DNA of 64,000 nucleotides, from the NCBI GenBank assembly GCA_965279125.1, contig CBDIHL010000042.1, positions 1 to 64,000 on the forward strand. The letters are read 5' to 3'. The stretch is from Dinoroseobacter sp965279125. GTDB lineage: Bacteria > Pseudomonadota > Alphaproteobacteria > Rhodobacterales > Rhodobacteraceae. A model generated the notes under the pieces. The model had not been told where the DNA came from. It did no database searches and worked only from the letters and a program-made list of their open reading frames with translations. Within the stretch, counting starts at the first letter, position 1. Each line of letters starts with the position of its first letter. Below, piece after piece: positions 1-8,979 of the stretch. A program made the translations under genes and the position numbers.

Positions 1-554
1 GTCACGAGGCCCAGCGCCTGCATCAAGGCCGCACCCTCGTCAAAATCATACGCCATCGCGCGCAAATCGGCCCCCTGCGCGAGGGCCAGCACCACATGCT
101 CGGCCCCGCCATTGACCCGCATCGGCGGAATGCGCGGGTCCAACTGCGCCTCGCTCCAGCCAAACAGCGCCAGCAACGCCGCCAGCTCCCCCTCCGCCAA
201 TCCGCGATGCGAGGTGCCCGGCGACATCAGCCGCGCGCCGCCATCTGCCAAGGCTTCCACCGAAATCGAGGCCGCGTTCAAGGTCAGCGGATACACCCCC
301 GCCCCGAAATGCGCCCCCAAGGCCGCCCCGAGCGCAATCGTCGCGTGCCCGCAAAACGGCACCTCCGCTTCCGGCGCGAAATAGCGCGCGCGAAACCCGC
401 CCTCGACCGCTTCGGCAAACACCGTTTCCGAATACCCAACCTCAGCCGCCACCCGCTGCATGTCCGCAACCGAAGGCATCGGCCCAATCACAACCCCCGC
501 AGGATTGCCCCCTTGCCCGTCCATCGAGAATGCCGCGATCCGTTCCAAAGCCAT
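1..554 (-). CDS. PhzF family protein, 5' part (runs off window start)
   Basis: The minus-strand frame starts at ATG 554, preceded by a GGAGGG ribosome-binding site, and stays open to base 1, so about 184 N-terminal residues of a family normally near 280-300 residues are visible. The start (MALERIAAFSMDGQGGNPAG) and the motif FCGHATIALG are the classic signatures of the PhzF/diaminopimelate-epimerase-like fold, and Glu43 in GYSETVFAE matches the family's catalytic acid. PhzF enzymes isomerise small amino-acid-like substrates; there are no other phenazine genes here, so the substrate is unknown and phenazine synthesis should not be inferred. The gene is transcribed away from the MATE gene. Confidence 0.88.
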   Translation of the reverse strand, partial: MALERIAAFSMDGQGGNPAGVVIGPMPSVADMQRVAAEVGYSETVFAEAVEGGFRARYFAPEAEVPFCGHATIALGAALGAHFGAGVYPLTLNAASISVEALADGGARLMSPGTSHRGLAEGELAALLALFGWSEAQLDPRIPPMRVNGGAEHVVLALAQGADLRAMAYDFDEGAALMQALGLV

Positions 555-566
555 ATCCGGGCCCTC

Positions 567-590
567 CTTCTTTCTTGCTCTAAATACTCA
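567..590 (+). repeat. Copy of dispersed TTTCTTGC-AAATACTC element
   Basis: The bases CTTTCTTGCTCTAAATACTCA just upstream of the PhzF-family start match the longer copies at 14609-14631 and 38631-38652. It lies in the divergent PhzF/MATE spacer. Function unknown; such short A+T-rich elements recur between genes in this order. Confidence 0.5.
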
Positions 591-764
591 GAAAATCTCC
601 GCCAAAGCCAATCGTGCTTTGTGGGACACCCCGCACAAACCGTGATCCCAGCCCATCTTGACCCCACGCTTGCCCAAGCGATATCGGCAAGTCTGCGTCT
701 CGCGTGGCTGAGCGCACTTACCATTGCACATCGGTCGAGGGCCCGGCGACCGCAGGACATCTCC

Positions 765-2099
765 ATGCCGAGCCCCCTTCTGACCGCCGCCCGATCCGAG
801 ACCAAGACCCTCTTCCAACTCGCCGTCCCGATCATCATCGGACTTGGCGCCGCGATGGCCCAAAGCCTGATCGACACCGTCATGGTTGCCCCTTTGGGCA
901 CCGTCGCACTTGCCGCCGTGTCGCTGACCACAAGCGCTGCGATCGTGATGTATTCCGCGCTTTACGGCATGATCACGATCATCGGGGTCCAGATTGCGCA
1001 GGCCCATGGCGCGGATGACGTCGCTAAAGTCACCCAGTCCATCCGCAACGGCTGGGTGCTCGCCCTGATCGCAGGCAGCATCGGCACGTTCACGATGCTG
1101 GCGCTTTATTTCGTGCTCGAACCGCTCGGCCAACCGGCAGAAGTCTTGGCGATCCTCGCCCCCTATTGGGTGCCGATGGCCCTGCTGATGGTGCCGTTCA
1201 CGCTGCTCTTCACCCTCAAATCCTTGTTCGAATCCACTGACCGCGCATGGCTTGCCGCAGGCTTCGCCTATCTGGGCGTTGGCGCGAACATTCCCTTGAA
1301 CCTCGTCCTGATCTATGGCGCGTTCGGCTGGGACGGCTTCGGTCTGATGGGCGCGGGCCTTGCCACGCTTCTGGCCAACATCATCGCCTACGGGGCCGCG
1401 CATCTCTATTGGGCCTTCGCGCCGTCAATGCGCCTCTATCGCGGGGCAGCTCCGATCCGGCTTGCGGTCCTCAAAGCGCAGTTCAAAGGCGGCTTGCCTG
1501 TGTCCATCGGCTATGTGGGCGAGGGCGGGGCTTTCGCCGTGGTCGGCATCATCATCGGGCTGTTCGGCGCCTCCGCCCTCGCCTCCACCCAGATCGTTCT
1601 GTCGGTCGCGGGGATCGCCTATATGCTGCCCCTCGGCATGGCGACCGCCGCGTCGATCCGCATCGGACAAGCCGTGGGCCGGGCCGAGCCGCAGCGCCTG
1701 CGTGCCATCGGCGCTGCCAGCGGCGGCATCGTGGTCGTCTGGATGCTCGGGGTGACGCTGCTGCTGCTCGTTGGCGGTGCCCCTCTCGCGCGTCTGCTGT
1801 CAGACGATGCGGCAGTGCTTACCCTCGTTGGCCCCCTCTTCGTCACCATCGCCCTCATGCAAGTCTTCGATGGCGTCCAGGCCACCTTCCTCGGCGCGCT
1901 CAGGGGCATGATGGACACGGCAATCCCGACGGCAGTGACGCTTGTGACCTATTGGCTGCTCGCCCTGCCCTTGGGCTATGTCGCGGGCCATGTCTGGGGT
2001 TGGGGGCCTGTCGGGGTCTGGATCGGCTACGGTATCGGCATCGCGATTGCGGCGACCTTCCTGCCGTGGCGCTTCTGGCGGATGACGAAGCCCGCTTGA
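765..2099 (+). CDS. MATE family efflux transporter (NorM-like)
   Basis: A 444-residue, strongly hydrophobic inner-membrane protein with about twelve predicted helices in two related halves. The N-terminal helix ETKTLFQLAVPIIIGLGAAM and the following SLIDTVMVAPLGTVALAAVS are typical of the MATE (multidrug and toxic compound extrusion) family, which exports cationic drugs in exchange for Na+ or H+. The frame is open much further upstream, but ATG 765 was chosen because it is preceded by AGGA and begins just before the first family-conserved helix. It is followed 51 bases later by trpA on the same strand, with no obvious terminator between. The transported substrate cannot be told from sequence. 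Confidence 0.9.
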   Translation: MPSPLLTAARSETKTLFQLAVPIIIGLGAAMAQSLIDTVMVAPLGTVALAAVSLTTSAAIVMYSALYGMITIIGVQIAQAHGADDVAKVTQSIRNGWVLALIAGSIGTFTMLALYFVLEPLGQPAEVLAILAPYWVPMALLMVPFTLLFTLKSLFESTDRAWLAAGFAYLGVGANIPLNLVLIYGAFGWDGFGLMGAGLATLLANIIAYGAAHLYWAFAPSMRLYRGAAPIRLAVLKAQFKGGLPVSIGYVGEGGAFAVVGIIIGLFGASALASTQIVLSVAGIAYMLPLGMATAASIRIGQAVGRAEPQRLRAIGAASGGIVVVWMLGVTLLLLVGGAPLARLLSDDAAVLTLVGPLFVTIALMQVFDGVQATFLGALRGMMDTAIPTAVTLVTYWLLALPLGYVAGHVWGWGPVGVWIGYGIGIAIAATFLPWRFWRMTKPA

Positions 2100-2150
2100 C
2101 GCCACGCTGCCTCTGCCGCAAACCACGGGTGCGCATTTCGGAGGCCACCC

Positions 2151-2942
2151 ATGACCCGTATCGATGACACATTCGCCCGCCTCAAGGCCGAGGGTAAGAA
2201 AGCCTTCGTCGCCTATATCATGGCCGGTGATCCGGACCTCGAGACGAGCCGCGAGATCGTTCTCGGCCTGCCCGCGGCTGGCGTTGATATCATCGAGCTG
2301 GGCTTGCCCTTCACCGATCCGATGGCCGACGGCTCCACCATCCAGCTGGCCGGGCAACGCGCGCTCGATCAGGGCATGACGCTCGACAAAACCCTCGACA
2401 TCGCGCGGTCCCTGCGGGCCACCGGCGACCAGACCCCGATTGTGCTGATGGGCTACTACAACCCGATCTATTCGCGCAGGGTCGATACCTTCCTCGCCCA
2501 AGCCAAAGAGGCCGGGATCGACGGTCTGATCATCGTCGATCTGCCGCCCGAGGAAGACAGCGAGCTGTGCATCCCAGCCCAAGCCGCAGGTCTCAACTTC
2601 ATCCGGCTTGCGACGCCCACGACAGACGACAAGCGCTTGCCCAAGGTGCTGCAAAACACCTCCGGCTTTGTCTATTACGTGTCGATCACCGGGATCACCG
2701 GGGCGGCGGAGGCCAAGGCGGCAGACGTGGCCCCGGAAGTGGCGCGCATCAAATCGCACACCGATCTGCCCGTGATCGTCGGCTTCGGCATCAAGACCCC
2801 CGAGAACGCGCGCGATATCGCGGCCATTGCAGACGGGTCCGTTGTCGGGTCCGCCATCGTGAAACTGGTGGAACAAGGCAAAACCCCCGCCGAGGTCCTC
2901 AGCTTCGTCAAATCCCTCGCCGATGGGGCGCATTCCGCTTAG
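2151..2942 (+). CDS. trpA: Tryptophan synthase alpha chain
   Basis: Full-length 263-residue TIM-barrel protein that cleaves indole-3-glycerol phosphate to indole and glyceraldehyde 3-phosphate; indole is channelled to TrpB. The catalytic Glu and Asp are in the expected motifs (IIELGLPFTDPMADGSTIQ) and the phosphate-binding end GFGIKTPENARD is present. ATG 2151 is preceded by GGAGG. In many alphaproteobacteria trpA directly follows trpB; here trpB and trpF lie 7 kb away on the opposite strand. A strong bidirectional terminator follows. Confidence 0.97.
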   Translation: MTRIDDTFARLKAEGKKAFVAYIMAGDPDLETSREIVLGLPAAGVDIIELGLPFTDPMADGSTIQLAGQRALDQGMTLDKTLDIARSLRATGDQTPIVLMGYYNPIYSRRVDTFLAQAKEAGIDGLIIVDLPPEEDSELCIPAQAAGLNFIRLATPTTDDKRLPKVLQNTSGFVYYVSITGITGAAEAKAADVAPEVARIKSHTDLPVIVGFGIKTPENARDIAAIADGSVVGSAIVKLVEQGKTPAEVLSFVKSLADGAHSA

Positions 2943-2996
2943 GCAGCGCATCTGGCGGTTCAGGGTTCCCCAAATACTCTTCCGCCCTCTCAAACA

Positions 2997-3026
2997 AAAA
3001 CGCGCCCCGGGATCGGAGCGCGTTTT
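2997..3026. terminator. Bidirectional terminator between trpA and rplY
   Basis: AAAACGCGC (2997-3005) pairs with GCGCGTTTT (3018-3026); the A and T tracts flank a G+C-rich stem, so it can act for both convergent genes, trpA and rplY. Confidence 0.8.
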
Positions 3027-3064
3027 CTGATTTTGGGTCTTGGGCCTCAAAAGGCCTGCGCGGA

Positions 3065-3700
3065 TTACTCCTCCGCAGCGGACTCTTCGCCGTCTTCACC
3101 TTCTTCATCATCACCGCCCGAAGAGCGCAGACCCGAGGGGGCCTGGATGTTGGCGATCACGAAGTCGCGGTCGATCGTCGCGGTCGCGCCCGCTGGCAGA
3201 TCAACGCCCGAGATCGTGACGGTATCTCCGATATCAAGGCCGGCCAGATCGACCGTGATGTGATCGGGGATATCGCCCGCGGTCACCAGAAGCTCGACCT
3301 CAGGACGCACAGCCGTCAGAACGCCGCCCTTTTTGATGCCGGGGGCTTCTTCCTCATTGATGAACTCAACAGGGATGAACAGCTTCACCTTCGAGGTCCG
3401 ACGCAAGCGCATCAGGTCCACATGGGTCGGAAGGTCCTTGACGACGTGACGCTGCACGCCGCGGCAGATCACGCGCACGTCTTCTTCGCCTTCAACCTTC
3501 AGGTTGAACAGCGTCGACATGAAACGACCCGCCTTCAGCTGCTTCAGGAGCACGTTGAATTTGATGTTGATCGGCAGCGGATCGGAACCGCCCCCATAGA
3601 CCACACCGGGAACCATCCCGTCACGGCGCGCTTGACGGGCGGCCCCCTTGCCGGTCCCCGTACGTGCCTCGGCGATCAGATCTGGAATTTGTCCAGCCAT
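3065..3700 (-). CDS. rplY: 50S ribosomal protein L25/general stress protein Ctc
   Basis: 211 residues, the long (Ctc/TL5-type) form of L25, which binds 5S rRNA in the large subunit. The N-terminal L25 domain (about 1-95) begins AEARTGTGKGAARQARRDG and has VPGVVYGG; the C-terminal beta domain (about 100-185) includes the motif DIPDHITVDL. It ends in a very acidic tail (DDEEGEDGEESAAEE), common in alphaproteobacterial L25. In many related genomes rplY sits next to pth, but here pth is 3.6 kb away. Two inverted repeats lie in the leader (3724-3796). Confidence 0.96.
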   Translation of the reverse strand: MAGQIPDLIAEARTGTGKGAARQARRDGMVPGVVYGGGSDPLPINIKFNVLLKQLKAGRFMSTLFNLKVEGEEDVRVICRGVQRHVVKDLPTHVDLMRLRRTSKVKLFIPVEFINEEEAPGIKKGGVLTAVRPEVELLVTAGDIPDHITVDLAGLDIGDTVTISGVDLPAGATATIDRDFVIANIQAPSGLRSSGGDDEEGEDGEESAAEE

Positions 3701-3723
3701 GATAGCAATCTCCTAGAGTAAGA

Positions 3724-3796
3724 GGGGCATCCTCCAAGGGTGTATGCCCCGGTTGAAGGCTGGCCTTTAGGACAATTATCCCCTGCTGGAAAGGCC
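3724..3796 (-). promoter_or_regulatory. rplY leader region with two inverted repeats
   Basis: Upstream of rplY, GGGGCAT (3724-3730) can pair with ATGCCCC (3744-3750), and GGCCTTT (3762-3768) with AAAGGCC (3790-3796). A GATAAT-like -10 hexamer on the minus strand falls inside the second repeat. They could form leader hairpins or be operator half-sites; no function is proven. Confidence 0.35.
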
Positions 3797-3859
3797 CAAT
3801 GCACAATTGCGCCCGCTTTGGGTGTTGCTTTGGGCGAAACGCGGGGCTACCGCGCGATC

Positions 3860-5068
3860 ATGTCGTTGATATCGCTCATCCGTATGTCCCAATCGCCGAT
3901 TGCCGGGTTTGCCGCCATCGGCACCGGGTGGGGCACGTTTGCCGCTGCGATCCCTGACCTCAAGGCCCATCTGCAGATCACCGAATCCGAACTGGGCCTT
4001 GCGCTGTTTTTCGGGGCCATGGGGGCCGTCATTGCCATGGCCGCCGCCGCCAGGATCATGGATTGGCTGGGCACCGGGCGCAAACTTGTCGCCGCGATTT
4101 GCCTGCTGCTGGGTCTGGCGTTCATCGGCCCAAGCTATGCGACCGATCTGCTGACGATCTCGCTGGCCATGGCCTGTGTGGGGCTGACGACAGGGATGCT
4201 CGACGTGGTGATCAATGCGCGCGTCAGCCAGTTGGAAGCCCGCACCGAGTCGCATTTGATGAGCCTCAATCACGGCACCTTCTCGCTGGCCTATGCGGTT
4301 GCCGCGATTTGCACCGGGTTTGCGCGCGAGGCGGGCTTTGCACCGTCCGAGATTTATCCCGTCGCCGCAGCCATCATCACGCTCTATGCCGTGGTGTCGA
4401 TCGCCGGACCGGAAGTGAGTTTCGCCCGCGAGCGCGCCTCCGACCCCGCCACCGACGAAGCCCTGCCCAAACCGCGCCTGCCCGTCGCGGTGTTCTTGCT
4501 GGGCGCGCTGATTCTGATCGCCTTTTTTGCTGAGAACGCGACCGAGATCTGGTCCGCCCTGCATGTCGAGCGCACCTTGGGCGGCGGCGCTGCACAAGGC
4601 GCTATGGGGCCTGGCTTGCTGGGCCTGACCATGGCCATCGGGCGCTTTTCCGGGCAAGCGCTCGCCAGCCGCTTTGGCCTTGTCCCGTTGATGAGCTGGG
4701 CCGCACTCCTTGCCGCCTTGGGGGGCTTCATCGCAGCCGGTGCCCCCACCCCGGCCATCGCCTATATCGGGTTCGCAGCGCTAGGCCTTGGGGTCGCAAC
4801 GCTGGCCCCATTGGGCTTCGCGCTCGGCGGGCAATACCTGACCGAGGCGCAACGCCCCCTCGGCATCGCCCGCATGACGCTGATCGGCTATATGGGCTTC
4901 TTCCTCGGCCCGCCGGTGCTGGGCGTGATCGCCGAGGCGTTCGGCCTGCGCGCCGCCTTCGCGATCATCGGCGGCATGCTGGTCCTGTTTCCGATCCTGC
5001 TGAGGGCCCTCAGCGCGCCTCCGGTGTCTCCAGATAGCCCTGCGCTGCAACCCGATCATAAAGTCTGA
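3860..5068 (+). CDS. MFS transporter
   Basis: About 402 residues with around twelve hydrophobic helices, a major facilitator superfamily permease. The first helix region GFAAIGTGWGTFAAAIPDL followed by FFGAMGAVIAMAAAARIMDWLGTGRK is the typical MFS helix 2-3 loop. The substrate is unknown; the closest-looking families are sugar/drug MFS permeases without a firmly assigned ligand. ATG 3860 and ATG 3884 are both possible starts; neither has a clear ribosome-binding site, and upstream codons look non-coding. The 3' end overlaps the convergent sulfotransferase gene by 59 bases. Confidence 0.85.
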   Translation: MSLISLIRMSQSPIAGFAAIGTGWGTFAAAIPDLKAHLQITESELGLALFFGAMGAVIAMAAAARIMDWLGTGRKLVAAICLLLGLAFIGPSYATDLLTISLAMACVGLTTGMLDVVINARVSQLEARTESHLMSLNHGTFSLAYAVAAICTGFAREAGFAPSEIYPVAAAIITLYAVVSIAGPEVSFARERASDPATDEALPKPRLPVAVFLLGALILIAFFAENATEIWSALHVERTLGGGAAQGAMGPGLLGLTMAIGRFSGQALASRFGLVPLMSWAALLAALGGFIAAGAPTPAIAYIGFAALGLGVATLAPLGFALGGQYLTEAQRPLGIARMTLIGYMGFFLGPPVLGVIAEAFGLRAAFAIIGGMLVLFPILLRALSAPPVSPDSPALQPDHKV

Positions 5069-5636
5069 ACTCCCGCGCCCGCGCCGCACGCACCCGCGCT
5101 TCCAGCTCCGCCGACAAGGGCGTGTCGACCCGAGGGGACACATTGCGCACCGGCATCGATACCTTGCGTTGCAACCGGTCTTCCAGAAATCCTGTGGCGC
5201 GCGGCAAATCCTCGTAGACGAACAAATGCCGAATGCGCACGCCGTCCTTGCCACTCAGACAGAACCGATCCTGCGAGCCGACTTGCGCATAAGGCGGCGG
5301 GTCATCTTGCAAGGTTTGCTCTAGAAACTGCTCGAAAGTCACGCCCAGCGCCGACAAGGGCTTGCCATGAAACAGCGGCGCTTGGCGGTAGCGATACCAA
5401 CTGCGCAACCGCTCCAGCGGGTGGCGCAGCACCGCCATCGTGTGCGGGCGCAGATCAAATGTCTCGGCCAGCCAAGGCCCCCATTTATGGTGGTAGGTGC
5501 CCGCATTCATGTGCCGCAAGGTCGGCGGATCGCGCAGATCAATGCTGCAATGGGGGCGCAACGCCTCTTCCAGTGCGGTTGTGCCCGTCTTAGGGACCGC
5601 GAAAAACACCAGCTTTTGCTTGAGAAAGATCAGCAT
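5010..5636 (-). CDS. Sulfotransferase family protein
   Basis: 208 residues. The N-terminus LVFFAVPKTGTTALEEAL carries the 5'-phosphosulfate-binding loop (PKTGTT) of PAPS-dependent sulfotransferases, and VLRHPLERLRSWYRYRQAP matches the 3'-phosphate-binding Arg region of the sulfotransferase-2-like families. Such enzymes move sulfate from PAPS to hydroxyls of carbohydrates or lipids and are frequent in marine Roseobacters. No glycan cluster is adjacent, so the acceptor is unknown. It is shorter than most family members but looks complete. Convergent overlap with the MFS gene. Confidence 0.85.
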   Translation of the reverse strand: MLIFLKQKLVFFAVPKTGTTALEEALRPHCSIDLRDPPTLRHMNAGTYHHKWGPWLAETFDLRPHTMAVLRHPLERLRSWYRYRQAPLFHGKPLSALGVTFEQFLEQTLQDDPPPYAQVGSQDRFCLSGKDGVRIRHLFVYEDLPRATGFLEDRLQRKVSMPVRNVSPRVDTPLSAELEARVRAARAREFRLYDRVAAQGYLETPEAR

Positions 5637-5672
5637 GGGGCGACCATGCAGGCGCGCCCCAGCCGCGTCAAA

Positions 5673-6842
5673 TCAGTTCGACTGCCAGCGGCCTTCAAAC
5701 CCTTCGGGGATCAGCAAGATATCCCGGTCCACCTCGTTGATATCGCGGCGCCCGCACAGGGCCATCGTGGTGTCGAGCTCCTTATGGATCACCTCAAGCG
5801 CCTTCGTCACACCCTTCTCGCCCATAGCCCCAAGACCGTAAGTGAACGCGCGCCCGATCATCGTGCCTTTCGCGCCCATGGCCATTGCCTTCAACACGTC
5901 TTGGCCGGACCGGATCCCGCTATCCAGATGCACCTCAACCTTATCGCCCACCGCATCCACAATCGGGCGCAGGGATTTGATCGAACTCATCGCGCCATCA
6001 AGCTGACGCCCGCCATGGTTCGACACGATGATCGCATCGACGCCCACATCCGCGGCCATCTTCGCATCCTCGACATCGAGCACGCCTTTCAGGATCACCT
6101 TCCCGCCCCACATCTCGGCAATCTGCGCGACGCGCTTCCAGTCGAGCGAGTGGTCAAACGCCTCCGCCGTCCACGAGCTGAGCGAGGCCGGGTCCGACAC
6201 GCCCTTCGCATGGCCCACGATATTGCCGAAGAACCGCCGCTTCGTGCCCAGCATTTCCAGCCCCCACGGCACTTTCGTCGCCAAATTCGCCATCGAGGCC
6301 ATCGTCAGCTTGGGCGGGGCACTCAGGCCGTTTTTCAGGTCTTTGTGGCGCTGCCCCATGATCTGCAAATCGACCGTGATCACCAGCGCGGAACATTTCG
6401 CCGCCTTCGCCCGCTCTATCAGGCGGCGCATAAAGTCATCGTCTTTCAGCGTGTAGACCTGAAACCAGAACGGCGCTGTCGTGTTCTCGGCGACATCCTC
6501 AATCGAGCATATCGACATCGTGCTCAGCGTGAACGGCACCCCGAACTTCTCAGCCGCCTTGGCCGCTTTGATCTCGCCATCCGCGCATTGCATGCCGGTC
6601 AGACCCACCGGCGCGAGCGCCACAGGCATGTTGTAGTCCTGCCCGATCATCTGACATTTCGTCGTGCGGTTCGTCATATCCACGGCAATGCGCTGGCGCA
6701 GCATCAGCTCGTCAAAATCCGAGGAATTCGCCTTAAACGTCTGCTCCGTCCACGAGCCCGTCTCCGCGTAATCGTAGAACATCTTCGGGACGCGCCGCTT
6801 GTAGATGCGCTTGAGGTCTTCGATTTCGGTAATGACGGCCAT
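5673..6842 (-). CDS. FMN-dependent alpha-hydroxyacid dehydrogenase (LldD-like)
   Basis: 389 residues, a TIM-barrel flavoprotein that oxidises L-lactate or a related 2-hydroxyacid. The active-site signature SNHGGRQLDGA with catalytic His is intact, as are the FMN-binding segments YDYAETGSWTEQT and ALAPVGLTGMQ, and DSGIRSGQDVLKAMAMGAK near the C-terminus. ATG 6842 (MAVITEIEDLK) is preferred over ATG 6866 because GGAGAA stands eight bases upstream. Family members include L-lactate dehydrogenase (quinone/cytochrome), glycolate oxidase and mandelate dehydrogenase; lactate is the likeliest but not certain. It appears to be a single-gene unit. Confidence 0.88.
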   Translation of the reverse strand: MAVITEIEDLKRIYKRRVPKMFYDYAETGSWTEQTFKANSSDFDELMLRQRIAVDMTNRTTKCQMIGQDYNMPVALAPVGLTGMQCADGEIKAAKAAEKFGVPFTLSTMSICSIEDVAENTTAPFWFQVYTLKDDDFMRRLIERAKAAKCSALVITVDLQIMGQRHKDLKNGLSAPPKLTMASMANLATKVPWGLEMLGTKRRFFGNIVGHAKGVSDPASLSSWTAEAFDHSLDWKRVAQIAEMWGGKVILKGVLDVEDAKMAADVGVDAIIVSNHGGRQLDGAMSSIKSLRPIVDAVGDKVEVHLDSGIRSGQDVLKAMAMGAKGTMIGRAFTYGLGAMGEKGVTKALEVIHKELDTTMALCGRRDINEVDRDILLIPEGFEGRWQSN

Positions 6843-6937
6843 GGGGCTTCTCCGCAGATTGGTCATGACACCTAACCAATTGCCGCAAAACCCCGCAATG
6901 CGACCAATTCCCTACCCGAAAGCCCGACCCGATGGCC

Positions 6938-7249
6938 TTAGCCAATCGACTGCACACTCTCCATCACCTCCAACACCGGCGGACCGTCATACATCTCGCC
7001 ACTCGACTTGGCGCCCTTATGGGCCGCGCGAAACGCCTCTGACTTTGTCCAGCCTATGAACGCCGCTTCATCCGCCCACATCGTATGGCTGACATAGATC
7101 CGGCAATCGCCGTCCTCCGCCCCTTTAAACAGGTGAAACCCTGCGAAACCCTTAACGCTTGGCAAATGACTGTCGCGCCCGGTCCACATCGCCTCAAACG
7201 CCTCTTCATGGCCCTGTTTGACGCGAAAGCGATTCATTGTCAGATACAT
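6938..7249 (-). CDS. Antibiotic biosynthesis monooxygenase (ABM) domain protein
   Basis: 103-residue single-domain protein of the dimeric alpha-beta barrel (ABM) superfamily. Features are the strand MYLTMNRFRVKQGHEEAFEAMW, the FAGFHLFKG core, and WADEAAFIGWTKSEAFRAAH, which resembles the HmoA/IsdG-type haem-degrading monooxygenase subgroup. The WTKSEAFRAAH helix with its Ser-Glu-Ala-Phe is typical of that subgroup. The role in haem turnover is inferred from resemblance only. It is divergent from pth with only 30 bases between the two starts. Confidence 0.8.
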   Translation of the reverse strand: MYLTMNRFRVKQGHEEAFEAMWTGRDSHLPSVKGFAGFHLFKGAEDGDCRIYVSHTMWADEAAFIGWTKSEAFRAAHKGAKSSGEMYDGPPVLEVMESVQSIG

Positions 7250-7279
7250 GGGAACCCTCCGTTAACCTTGGACACCAAA

Positions 7280-7954
7280 ATGCGTCTTTTCGTCGGCCTC
7301 GGAAACCCCGGAGCGCAATATGCGGGCAATCGCCACAATATCGGCTTCATGGCGCTGGACCAGATCGCGTCGGATCACGGCTTCTCCCCGTGGAAAGCCA
7401 AGTTCCAAGGCAAGATCGCCGAAGGCCGTCTCGGGTCGTCAAAAGTGCTGCTCCTGAAGCCCGAGACGTTCATGAACCGCTCCGGCCAATCCGTGCGCGC
7501 CGCGCTCGATTTCTACAAGCTGGAGCCCGGCGATGTGACCGTCTTCCATGACGAGCTAGACCTCGCCCCCGCCAAGCTGAAGTGCAAAATGGGCGGGGGA
7601 CATGCGGGCCATAACGGGCTGCGCTCCATCCACGGTCATATCGGCGAGGCTTACGCGCGCGTGCGTCTCGGGATCGGGCATCCGGGCCATAAGGACAAGG
7701 TCGCGGGCTACGTGCTGCGTGACTTTGCGAAGGCGGACCAGGACTGGCTCGACGACCTGATGCGCGGGATTTCCGACGGGGCGGCAGAGCTGGCTCAAGG
7801 CGATACCGGGCGCTTCATGAACGCGGTTGCGTTGCGCGTGGCCCCGCCGCGCTCCTCGACGACGAAGCCCAAAGAGGCAGCGCCAAAGCCCGCGCCAGAG
7901 CCTGCCCCCGACACCCGCACCACCCTGCAACGCCTCGCGGATAAATTTCGGTGA
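7280..7954 (+). CDS. pth: Peptidyl-tRNA hydrolase
   Basis: 224 residues; releases tRNA from peptidyl-tRNA dropped by stalled ribosomes. The start MRLFVGLGNPGAQYAGNRHN holds the catalytic His; MNRSGQSVRAAL and FHDELDLAPAKLKCKMGGGH carry the Asn and Asp substrate contacts. The C-terminus has a Pro/Lys/Ala-rich extension of about 30 residues, as in other Rhodobacterales. ATG 7280 was chosen because it gives the canonical N-terminus. Its stop overlaps the GTG start of the next gene (GTGA), indicating translational coupling. Confidence 0.96.
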   Translation: MRLFVGLGNPGAQYAGNRHNIGFMALDQIASDHGFSPWKAKFQGKIAEGRLGSSKVLLLKPETFMNRSGQSVRAALDFYKLEPGDVTVFHDELDLAPAKLKCKMGGGHAGHNGLRSIHGHIGEAYARVRLGIGHPGHKDKVAGYVLRDFAKADQDWLDDLMRGISDGAAELAQGDTGRFMNAVALRVAPPRSSTTKPKEAAPKPAPEPAPDTRTTLQRLADKFR

Positions 7955-8955
7955 GCGACCGCCTGCGCGACGCATTTCGCCACCAGGCCGACGCGTGCGA
8001 GACCCTCGGTTCGCCCTTCATGGCAGGCCTCATGCGCCTTTGCGCCGATCGGTTGCGCCCCGGCACACGCGTCGCGGACCGGCTTTTGGGATGGCCGGGC
8101 GATGTCAGTTCCAATGGGCATTCTGTACCGCTCAGACTTGCGGGCGCGCTCCATGGTCTTGTGCTGCAAGGTCACGCGCTTGGTGCCGTCTATCCCCCGC
8201 AGCCTATGTCAGCAGAGGCGCTCTGGACCACGGTCGAGGCGACATTTCACACGGATGAAGCGCATCTGATGAGGTGGCTCGACAGCGCACCGCAAACCAA
8301 CGAGGTGCGCCGCAGCGCCGCTCTGCTCGTGGCGGCAAGCGGTCTCAGCGCCCAGTTCGGTCTGCCCTTGGTGTTGTCCGAGTTGGGCGCGAGCGCGGGC
8401 CTGAACCTGAATTTTGATCGCTACGGCTTGGGCGATTACGGCGATCTTTCCAGCGCCGTGCAACTGACGCCCAGGATCGCAGGACCGCTGCCGCCCAGCG
8501 CCCCGATCCGCGTACAATCCCGCGCCGGGGTCGATCTGAACCCGCTTGATCCCGTGCGCGACCGCCTGCGTCTGCTGGCCTATCTATGGCCCGATCAACC
8601 GCACCGGCTGGCCTTGACCCGTGCGGCGCTGGACTTGGGTCCGCCCATGCCCGATCAGGGTGACGCGGCCGCTTGGCTGCAAGCCCGCCTCGATCAGCCG
8701 CATGAGGGCGCGCTGCATCTCGTCTTTCATACGATTGCCTGGCAGTATTTTCCACGCGCCACCAAAGCGGCCTGCGCCGATGCGCTGGAGGCCGCAGGCG
8801 CGCGCGCCACATCCTCGCGTCCCCTCGCCCATCTCAGCATGGAGGCCGATGGCAACGCCCAAGGCGCAGCGCTGACCCTGAAAACATGGCCCAAGGGCAG
8901 CAAAATGACCCTCGGGCGCGTCGATTTTCATGGGCGGTGGCTTAATCTCGCCTAA
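7951..8955 (+). CDS. DUF2332 domain-containing protein
   Basis: 334 residues, starting at GTG that overlaps the pth stop codon. It matches the DUF2332 family throughout (for example LVLSELGASAGLNLNFDRYG, LLAYLWPDQPHRLALTRAAL and HTIAWQYFPRATKAACADAL). The ELGASAGLNL segment looks like a Rossmann/methyltransferase glycine motif, so an S-adenosylmethionine-dependent activity has some appeal, but the function is unknown. Co-transcription with pth is likely from the overlap. Confidence 0.85.
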   Translation: MSDRLRDAFRHQADACETLGSPFMAGLMRLCADRLRPGTRVADRLLGWPGDVSSNGHSVPLRLAGALHGLVLQGHALGAVYPPQPMSAEALWTTVEATFHTDEAHLMRWLDSAPQTNEVRRSAALLVAASGLSAQFGLPLVLSELGASAGLNLNFDRYGLGDYGDLSSAVQLTPRIAGPLPPSAPIRVQSRAGVDLNPLDPVRDRLRLLAYLWPDQPHRLALTRAALDLGPPMPDQGDAAAWLQARLDQPHEGALHLVFHTIAWQYFPRATKAACADALEAAGARATSSRPLAHLSMEADGNAQGAALTLKTWPKGSKMTLGRVDFHGRWLNLA

Positions 8956-8979
8956 ACAGCCGGATTCAGCATTCGCGCT

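Noticed and set aside
5367..6875. A 502-residue open frame on the plus strand
   Set aside because: It is antisense to the sulfotransferase and hydroxyacid dehydrogenase genes and encodes a low-complexity Arg/His-rich product, typical of a G+C-rich shadow frame.
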